Assembly (NCBI GenBank): GCA_964487215.1
Contig: CAZAPU010000028.1
Coordinates: 1 to 10,763 of the forward strand
DNA from: CAG-611 sp964487215
Lineage (GTDB): Bacteria > Bacillota_I > Bacilli_A > RF39 > UBA660
DNA: 10,763 nt
Reading direction: 5' to 3'
Part shown: in pieces, positions 1 through 5,264 of the stretch
How the letters are laid out: the number at the start of each line of letters is the position of its first letter
Numbering within the stretch: the first letter of the stretch is position 1
The notes under the pieces: model-generated
What the model saw: the letters and a program-made list of their open reading frames with translations, nothing else
Told to the model about the DNA's origin: nothing
Databases searched by the model: none
Position numbers and translations under genes: made by a program

Positions 1-19
1 TAAGATAATAAGTTTTCAT

Positions 20-45
20 AAAAAAAGCACAATTTATTTGTGCTT
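20..45 (-). terminator. Rho-independent terminator of the NPETSD surface-protein gene
   Basis: Perfect 8-bp stem AAGCACAA (25-32) / TTGTGCTT (38-45) with a 5-nt loop. Read on the minus strand it is followed by a run of seven T (complement of 20-26). It starts a few bases after the TAA stop at 50-52, the expected place for an intrinsic terminator of this gene. Confidence 0.85.
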
Positions 46-49
46 AAAT

Positions 50-1522
50 TTAATTGTATCTTTTCTTTTTATTTAGATATACTGTACATCCTAATATACT
101 AACAATTGATATACAACCAAGTAATATAGAATTTATTATTCCATCACTTGTTTCTGGATTTGCTTCAGGTATTACAAATGATGCTTCAGCATAACCTCCA
201 TCATTATATTCAACTTTTAATGAATATGTACCTTTAGATAATTTTTTTAAATAATCTTTTTTTAAAGTTATTTTTGTGCTACCTTCGGCTTTTAAAAAAT
301 TTGATTCTGCTAATTCTTCATCATTAACCTTTACTTTTGATAATTTACTTAAATCTCCGCTAAAGATAATAGTTAAATCAGAATTAGAATATGTTTGATT
401 ATTTCCACTAACTAAATCATATTTTGATATAAAATAAAATGTATAATCCATAGAATCAAGTAAACTTGCTCCATAAAACCAATCAACATTTCCATAACTA
501 CTTATTTCACTTGTAAAATATGGAGAGTTTGTATCAACATTTTTAACTTCATTAAAGTTATCATCTATGATACTAATTCCAGAACCAGTTGCAACACTTG
601 GAATCTCTCCAACATAAACTCCTAAACCATTTTGACCAAAATACAAACTACCAGAGCCATATATTCTATTAGCTGTAGGATTAAATGGAACATAAGTGCC
701 ATCTGTTTCAAATAAATAACTATATGGAACTGAAGTAAGTAATAAATATGTTTTATTTTTAATAGTTAATAATGCATCCAATTCCAATCTTTTAAAGGTA
801 ATATCTTCTGATTCATTTACATCTTCTTTATCAATTACAAAATCATCAATATCAGCAGTTAATTTGTATGTTTTTGTGTATTCACTACTAGGTAGTATTT
901 CACTATAACTAGAAATATTATCTACATTTAAATCTTCTAGTGGTATTTCCATTCCACTAAAAATATAATAATATTTTTTATTAGGATCTAAGACAGTATC
1001 TGAGGTCTGAATTAATACCGTTCTTTCAAAATAATTTGCTAATTCTCCATTAACAGGATTAGGAACAAAATTATAACCTGCTGTTTGTGCATCATATATA
1101 TAATACTCTTTAGTTGTATCAACAGTTACATCATTACTTTTTACCATGACAAAATTCGCTTTCACAGGAATTACTAATTCATATATTTTATTGTCATTTC
1201 TCCATTCATATGCTGTTTTTGTATCATTATCAATGTAATCATCGTATACAGTTCCTTCAATTTCGGTACATACAAGATTTCTATCCATCATATAGTATTT
1301 ACTGTTAATATCATCAAATATTAATATTTCATTATTAAGATTCCTATAAAAATCTAATTCATCTGACATTCCAGGGCAATCAATATCAGAAAATTCTTTA
1401 GTTTCAATTGTATAAACGATATTTCCTACTTTTTTAACTTCTATTGTGGCATCAACCATGCTTGGAAATAACATTATTCCAATAACTCCCATTAACAAAA
1501 AAGTACATAATTTTTTAAACAT
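50..1522 (-). CDS. Secreted, probably sortase-anchored surface protein of unknown function (NPETSD C-terminus)
   Basis: A 490-residue exported protein. Residues 1-25 form a signal peptide (MFKK, hydrophobic core, cleavage near VDA). Residues about 118-156 and 166-202 are two diverged copies of a short repeat with the core [ST]-x-D-x-x-x-D-x-x-K-x-YY. Residues about 380-452 resemble the Ig-like or X2-like module often found before wall-sorting signals (KVNDEEL...GSTKITLKKDYL...GTYSLKVEYNDG). The C-terminus is tripartite: NPETSD at 455-460, a hydrophobic segment 462-483, then KKKR. That architecture is a cell-wall sorting signal of non-LPXTG type; a simple single-pass membrane anchor is the alternative. 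The start is well supported: AAGGAGG at 1529-1535 lies 6 nt before the ATG. The gene stands alone, with its own promoter-like sequence and terminator. Residues 26-375 match no family I recognise, so no enzymatic role is assigned. Confidence 0.85.
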   Translation of the reverse strand: MFKKLCTFLLMGVIGIMLFPSMVDATIEVKKVGNIVYTIETKEFSDIDCPGMSDELDFYRNLNNEILIFDDINSKYYMMDRNLVCTEIEGTVYDDYIDNDTKTAYEWRNDNKIYELVIPVKANFVMVKSNDVTVDTTKEYYIYDAQTAGYNFVPNPVNGELANYFERTVLIQTSDTVLDPNKKYYYIFSGMEIPLEDLNVDNISSYSEILPSSEYTKTYKLTADIDDFVIDKEDVNESEDITFKRLELDALLTIKNKTYLLLTSVPYSYLFETDGTYVPFNPTANRIYGSGSLYFGQNGLGVYVGEIPSVATGSGISIIDDNFNEVKNVDTNSPYFTSEISSYGNVDWFYGASLLDSMDYTFYFISKYDLVSGNNQTYSNSDLTIIFSGDLSKLSKVKVNDEELAESNFLKAEGSTKITLKKDYLKKLSKGTYSLKVEYNDGGYAEASFVIPEANPETSDGIINSILLGCISIVSILGCTVYLNKKKRYN

Positions 1523-1550
1523 AAGAAACCTCCTTAGTATTTATGATCTC

Positions 1551-1579
1551 ATAATATCATATATTTTTTATTTTTGCTA
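1551..1579 (-). promoter_or_regulatory. Extended -10 promoter of the NPETSD surface-protein gene
   Basis: On the minus strand, TATTAT (1551-1556) is preceded by TGa (1557-1559), making an extended -10. A weak -35, TAGCAA (1574-1579), lies 17 bp upstream. The predicted start leaves a leader of about 20 nt that carries the strong ribosome binding site. The poor -35 and the tandem repeats touching it suggest activator dependence (inference). Confidence 0.55.
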
Positions 1580-1597
1580 GATATTTACTAGATATTT
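1577..1597. repeat. Tandem 10-bp direct repeat, 11-bp period, abutting a -35 box
   Basis: CTAGATATTT occurs at 1577-1586 and again at 1588-1597 with one base between, so the two copies are one helical turn apart. They overlap the outer edge of the -35 region of the surface-protein promoter. This is the geometry used by OmpR/PhoB-type regulators, but no such regulator gene is in the window. Confidence 0.6.
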
Positions 1598-1620
1598 TAT
1601 TGGTATACATAAATTTAATA

Positions 1621-2436
1621 CTAACTAAGCTTTTGTTCCTTTTCTAGTTCTTTCAAACTTTTCTTAGGCATAGGTAATTTCTCTGGCATAGTACCACCCA
1701 ACTCTTCAATAGTTTCTCTTGTTTTTTTACCAACTTTATAGTGTGTGTTAGTTGCCACTTTTTCATTTGGATTTTGTTGTTTTTCCAATAATGCTTCTGT
1801 TTGAGTTATTCTAAATATATTAGCACCTAGTTCTACACTACTCATATTATCTAAAATATCTTCACGATAACGTAATCCTTTTCTTTTTGCTATATCATCG
1901 GCTGTTTCTCCATTGTATAATCCTTTATAACCTGCATTAGTAAATTTATCAAAATTTTTTACACCTTTTTCTTTGGCAATCCTATACAGAATTTTATTTC
2001 CATCTTTTGTTTGCTTTCTCCTATATAATCTTTTTTCATCTTCACTTAATAAATGATAATCAGTTTCAGATAATTCTTGTTTTCTAGTTTGGATAGCAAA
2101 ATAAGTTTGTCCTAGTGCAACAGTTTTAAATTTAGGATTAGCATTTTGTACAATTAAATAACAAGCATAACGAGAAAGTTTATAATCAATAATATCTTTG
2201 CTTGCTCCTTTTGGCATATCAATCGTTTTGTAGTTTACTACAAAATGATAATTTATATTATTATCGCTTTTAGAACAAGATATTTGTGATTTTTCTATTA
2301 CACCTTGAAAGCTTCTCCAATCTTTATATTCTAATATTTTTTGTAATTCTCTTGCTTCCCAATATTCATTTCCATATTCATCGATATGTTTAATATCTTC
2401 AAATGCTTTTTCACTATATTCTATTATTTTGTTCAT
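1621..2436 (-). CDS. dinD: DNA damage-inducible protein D (DinD)
   Basis: A 271-residue protein recognisable along its whole length as the DinD family, close to the size of the E. coli protein (about 274 residues). Diagnostic blocks are an N-terminal Bro-N-like segment (WEARELQKILEYKDWRSF, about 26-43), LSRYACYLIVQN (87-98), GQTYFAIQTRKQEL (109-122), GYKGLY (169-174) and the C-terminal IEELGGTMPEKLPMP (243-257). E. coli DinD is LexA-regulated and is reported to act against RecA-DNA filaments; that role is carried over by family only. The start is certain: AAAGGAGG (2443-2450) lies 6 nt before the ATG. That site and the first 23 bases of the gene lie inside the 3' end of the upstream XRE regulator gene, so the two are probably translationally coupled. 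I see no terminator between its TAG stop and the next minus-strand gene. Confidence 0.93.
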   Translation of the reverse strand: MNKIIEYSEKAFEDIKHIDEYGNEYWEARELQKILEYKDWRSFQGVIEKSQISCSKSDNNINYHFVVNYKTIDMPKGASKDIIDYKLSRYACYLIVQNANPKFKTVALGQTYFAIQTRKQELSETDYHLLSEDEKRLYRRKQTKDGNKILYRIAKEKGVKNFDKFTNAGYKGLYNGETADDIAKRKGLRYREDILDNMSSVELGANIFRITQTEALLEKQQNPNEKVATNTHYKVGKKTRETIEELGGTMPEKLPMPKKSLKELEKEQKLS

Positions 2437-2671
2437 CTTTTTCCTCCTTTATTTTTGTAATGGTAATGGTATATCCTAATGGTTCTAATAATTTAATCAA
2501 AGAATTTAATTGTGGAGAATTCATTTGATTTTCTATTCTTGCTATTTTTTCTCTAACTACTCCAGACATATCTGCTAAATCTTGTTGAGTTAAATTACTT
2601 TCCTTTCTAAGTTTAATAAAATCACATACAAATTGATATTCTAAATCTTGTAATAATTTTTCTTTGTACAT
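2414..2671 (-). CDS. XRE-family helix-turn-helix regulator paired with DinD
   Basis: An 85-residue protein. Residues about 18-67 form an XRE/Cro-CI helix-turn-helix: RKESNLTQQDLADMSGV, then REKIARIENQ and the typical PQLNSLIKLLEPLGYTITI ending seen in HigA-like antitoxins and small repressors. It is the first gene of a two-gene minus-strand operon and overlaps dinD by 23 bp. The ribosome binding site GAGGTG (2677-2682) sits just before the ATG. An inverted repeat across its own promoter suggests autoregulation. Its likely job is to repress the dinD operon in place of LexA, or to act as an antitoxin-like partner. Both are inferences from layout. There is no dedicated sensor or protease domain in this short protein. 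Confidence 0.85.
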   Translation of the reverse strand: MYKEKLLQDLEYQFVCDFIKLRKESNLTQQDLADMSGVVREKIARIENQMNSPQLNSLIKLLEPLGYTITITKIKEEKDEQNNRI

Positions 2672-2693
2672 TTTCTCACCTCAAAACTATCGT

Positions 2694-2722
2694 ATCATAT
2701 TTGTTACATAAAAACAAATAAA
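2694..2722 (-). promoter_or_regulatory. Promoter of the XRE-dinD operon
   Basis: On the minus strand, TATGAT (2694-2699) matches five of six -10 positions. The -35 at 17-bp spacing is weak (TTTATT, 2717-2722). An alternative pair is TTGTTT (2712-2717), 17 bp, TACGAT (2689-2694). Either promoter is covered by the inverted repeat at 2699-2719. No Gram-positive LexA box (GAAC-N4-GTTC type) is visible nearby. Confidence 0.45.
2699..2719. promoter_or_regulatory. Inverted-repeat operator candidate for the XRE repressor
   Basis: Perfect 7-bp arms ATTTGTT (2699-2705) and AACAAAT (2713-2719) are separated by 7 bp, giving 14 bp between arm centres. The repeat fills the spacer between the -10 and -35 of the XRE-dinD promoter, where a bound dimeric repressor would block RNA polymerase. 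Confidence 0.5.
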
Positions 2723-2740
2723 AAACTTCCGATTGGAAGT
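2716..2740 (-). terminator. Rho-independent terminator of tRNA-Cys
   Basis: The stem ACTTCC (2725-2730) / GGAAGT (2735-2740) has a 4-nt loop. On the minus strand it is followed by a T-rich tract (complement of 2716-2725). It lies 10 nt after the tRNA 3' end. Its tail overlaps the -35 region of the XRE-dinD promoter, so the two units abut tightly. Confidence 0.75.
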
Positions 2741-2750
2741 AATTTTTAAT

Positions 2751-2824
2751 TGGAGGGGCTAACCGGATTTGAACCGGTGCTCAAGGTTTTGCAGACCTAC
2801 GCCTTACCGCTTGGCTATAGCCCC
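2751..2824 (-). tRNA. tRNA-Cys (anticodon GCA)
   Basis: This 74-nt gene folds as a full cloverleaf. The acceptor stem is GGGGCTA / TAGCCCC, the D stem GCC / GGC, and the T stem ACCGG / CCGGT with loop TTCAAAT. The anticodon loop is CTGCAAA, with GCA at 2790-2792. The discriminator is U, as expected for Cys, and the CCA end is encoded (2751-2753). The outermost anticodon-stem pair (27:43) is U-U where a pair is normal, a small deviation. A consensus promoter and a terminator flank it, so it is a single-tRNA transcription unit. The opposite strand contains an open frame that is an artefact of this gene. Confidence 0.96.
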
Positions 2825-2843
2825 AATAAACAATTGCATTCTT

Positions 2844-2872
2844 ATTATAACATCATATATTTTTTCTTTCAA
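2844..2872 (-). promoter_or_regulatory. tRNA-Cys promoter
   Basis: On the minus strand, TTGAAA (2867-2872), a 17-bp spacer and a perfect TATAAT (2844-2849). The predicted start leaves a leader of about 12 nt before the tRNA. This is the best sigma-A-type promoter in the window. Confidence 0.8.
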
Positions 2873-2901
2873 TATTTTTTTCTAATTAAATTTATGTTTT
2901 C

Positions 2902-2921
2902 TTTGACATACTATTGTCAAA
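2902..2921. promoter_or_regulatory. Inverted repeat between divergent tRNA-Cys and autolysin promoters
   Basis: Perfect 7-bp arms TTTGACA (2902-2908) and TGTCAAA (2915-2921) with a 6-bp spacer. Each arm contains the consensus -35 hexamer TTGACA, one facing each way. The plus-strand copy is followed 16 bp later by TATCAT (2925-2930) and could form a promoter. It may be an operator for the autolysin operon; no cognate regulator is known. Confidence 0.5.
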
Positions 2922-2956
2922 ATTTATCATTTTTTATATAAAAACCATCTGCTTTT

Positions 2957-2965
2957 TGTTATAAT
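2957..2965 (+). promoter_or_regulatory. Extended -10 promoter of the dockerin/cohesin operon
   Basis: TG-t-TATAAT (TG at 2957-2958, consensus -10 at 2960-2965) with no good -35 at the right distance. The predicted start near 2972 would leave a leader of about 30 nt before the ATG at 3002. Confidence 0.55.
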
Positions 2966-3001
2966 TATATAAAGAAATAATAAATGAAAGGTTATGGTAG
3001 T

Positions 3002-5254
3002 ATGAAAAAAACAATTAAGTTATTACTGATTACATTTGTAATTTTAAGTACTTTTTGCCTTTTTACAAGTAATGTTTTTGCTGCAACTACTGCTACTATA
3101 ATCGATCCAGAAAGTGTCTTTGTAAGAAGCGGTCCTGGCACTAATAATTCTAGTGTTATTCTACTTTCCTATGGTACTTCTGTTGTTTTAGTTAACACTA
3201 CAAAACATGCTGATACAAGTTGTGATGGAAAAAGTAATTGTACTTCACCTTGTAGTGGATGGTATCAAATTAATTATGAAGGTAATACCAATAGATATAT
3301 TTGTAGTGATCTTGTTTCTATAGCACCAGAAATAGGTGCTAATACTGCTGTTGGATATTATACAACTACTAATTGGGGAACAAGAATTAATGAAGATTAT
3401 GCTATTGTTAGAAGTTACCCTGGTGGTGATTATATTGAAAATATATATTTAGGAACTCCAGTTTCCGTTATAGAAAAAAGTTATGCAACAGCTGCTTGTT
3501 CTGAAGGATGGACAAAAATTTCTTATTATAATGGCAAAACAGGTTATGTTTGTGATAGATTAATTAGTTCTTATGCAAATCTTACCGCTAGAGATAGTAC
3601 ATATGAACAAGAATTAGATGCTGCTGGATTTCCAGAAAGTTACTGGCCTTTTTTAGTAAAATTACATCAACAACATCCAACTTGGAAATTTAAAGCGATA
3701 CAAACTGGAATTAATTTTAATACTGCAATTTCTTCCGAAATAAATAATTGCTATATTCAATCAACTGAAAGCTCATATATATTGGATAATATTGTTAGAG
3801 AAAATCCTGGTTGGTATGCTGCTGCCCCATCTGTTATTGCAGTTATGCTAGATACAAGAAATTATTTAACTGAAAAAAATATTTTTGCTTTTGAAAATCT
3901 TAATTATGATAGTGAGTTACATACAATAGATACAATTAAAAATTTATTTGCCAATAATTATTTATCTACCGGTGATTATCCATCATACTTTATCAATGCT
4001 GCTAGCACTTATAATATAAGTCCAATAAATCTAGCAGTAAGAGTTAAACAAGAAGGTGGTACTGATCCAAATTATGCAGGTGTAAATGGACAGGCAACAA
4101 CAAGAAATGGTCTTACTTATAATGGTCAAAACTTAGATGGTGTATATAATTTCTTTAATATTGGATCTCATGAAGATAGTGTTACTTCAAGTTCAGTTAC
4201 TAGAGGATTAGCTGTTGCAAAAGGTTTAGTTGATTCATATAGTACTGCACCTTGGGACACCCCACAAAAATCAATTAATGCTGGTGCTAGTTTATTATCT
4301 AACGGATACATTAATGCTGGACAGTATACTTTATATTTTCAAAAATTTAATACTTCACCAACTGCAAAATTCAATCATTTTACAAATCAGTTTATGACAA
4401 ATGTTACAGCACCGCTTAGTGAAAGTTTATCAACATATAATGCATATTATAGCAGCGGTTTATTAGATACAGCATTTGTGTTTTCTATTCCTATTTACGA
4501 GAGTACACCAGATGCATTTACAAGTCATCCCATTACTGGTGACACAAATACAAATTTAGCAAATATAAAAATTGACAATATTGCATTAGATGGATTTGAT
4601 TCATCTGTCTTAGATTACACATATTATGTTGCCAGCAGTAAAACATCAGTTAATATAAAAGCTTCAACTCAAACATCAACAAGTTCAATAACTGGTAATG
4701 GTAATATAACTTTAAATAGTGAAGGAAATGAAACTCTTATATCATTAATAGTTACTTCTCAAGTTGGAACTACAAAAGTATATACAATCAAAATAATTAA
4801 GGTTGATGTTGGTAATCAAACAGCAACTGAATTAATTGATATATTAGATGTTAAAGTAAATAATACAAATATGTTTATGAGTGGAATTGAAGAAAAAACT
4901 TCTATTGATAATTTAACTCAAACAATTACACAAACAAATCCTAATGCTATAGTTACTTTTACTGATAAAAATTTAGCTGCAAAAACATCTGGAAAGATAG
5001 CTACTGGAGATAAAATCAAAATAGTATTAAATGATGAAACTTTAGAATATACACTTGCAATTAAGGGAGATATTAATGGTGATGGTGAAATTACCCTTTC
5101 AGATTTAATAAGAATTCAAAAACATTTATTAAATTATACAACATATGAAGGAATATATTTATATGCCTGTGATACTAATTATGATAGTCAAGTAAATTTA
5201 TCTGATTTAATAAAAGTTCAAAAACATTTGTTAAAATATATAACACTTAAATAA
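3002..5254 (+). CDS. Secreted SH3 / glucosaminidase / cadherin-like / dockerin autolysin
   Basis: A 750-residue secreted peptidoglycan hydrolase, probably an endo-beta-N-acetylglucosaminidase of the LytB/LytD type. Order of parts: signal peptide 1-28 (cleavage after VFA); bacterial SH3 domains at about 31-106 and 125-190 (VRSGPG and VRSYPG motifs, both ending in C-x-x-L[VI]S); glucosaminidase domain about 204-500; cadherin-like domain about 516-600; linker; type I dockerin 689-746. In the enzyme domain, LAVRVKQEGG holds the likely catalytic Glu351, and YNFFNIGS (382-389) and GYINAGQYTLYFQKFN are family hallmarks. The dockerin has two calcium loops, DINGDGEITLSD and DTNYDSQVNLSD. I start at 3002 rather than 2984: GAAAGG (2986-2991) can serve the ATG at 3002, the signal peptide then begins MKKT, and 2984 has no ribosome binding site. 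The next gene starts 10 nt downstream. The substrate bond is inferred from the family. Confidence 0.9.
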   Translation: MKKTIKLLLITFVILSTFCLFTSNVFAATTATIIDPESVFVRSGPGTNNSSVILLSYGTSVVLVNTTKHADTSCDGKSNCTSPCSGWYQINYEGNTNRYICSDLVSIAPEIGANTAVGYYTTTNWGTRINEDYAIVRSYPGGDYIENIYLGTPVSVIEKSYATAACSEGWTKISYYNGKTGYVCDRLISSYANLTARDSTYEQELDAAGFPESYWPFLVKLHQQHPTWKFKAIQTGINFNTAISSEINNCYIQSTESSYILDNIVRENPGWYAAAPSVIAVMLDTRNYLTEKNIFAFENLNYDSELHTIDTIKNLFANNYLSTGDYPSYFINAASTYNISPINLAVRVKQEGGTDPNYAGVNGQATTRNGLTYNGQNLDGVYNFFNIGSHEDSVTSSSVTRGLAVAKGLVDSYSTAPWDTPQKSINAGASLLSNGYINAGQYTLYFQKFNTSPTAKFNHFTNQFMTNVTAPLSESLSTYNAYYSSGLLDTAFVFSIPIYESTPDAFTSHPITGDTNTNLANIKIDNIALDGFDSSVLDYTYYVASSKTSVNIKASTQTSTSSITGNGNITLNSEGNETLISLIVTSQVGTTKVYTIKIIKVDVGNQTATELIDILDVKVNNTNMFMSGIEEKTSIDNLTQTITQTNPNAIVTFTDKNLAAKTSGKIATGDKIKIVLNDETLEYTLAIKGDINGDGEITLSDLIRIQKHLLNYTTYEGIYLYACDTNYDSQVNLSDLIKVQKHLLKYITLK

Positions 5255-5264
5255 GGAGAATAAT

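Noticed and set aside
1523..2824. XRE-dinD as a mobile island integrated at the tRNA-Cys 3' end
   Set aside because: I found no second copy of the tRNA 3' end (attachment repeat) on the far side of dinD, and no integrase or transposase. The position beside the tRNA alone is not enough.
2750..2941. Plus-strand open frame of 63 codons starting MEGLTGFEPVLK
   Set aside because: It is the antisense reading of tRNA-Cys. This peptide start is a known annotation artefact of tRNA 3' ends. No ribosome binding site or homology supports a gene.
2984..3001. Upstream ATG at 2984 as the start of the autolysin gene
   Set aside because: It has no ribosome binding site and would place MKGYGS before a normal signal peptide. 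The ATG at 3002 has GAAAGG upstream and gives a standard MKKT signal peptide.
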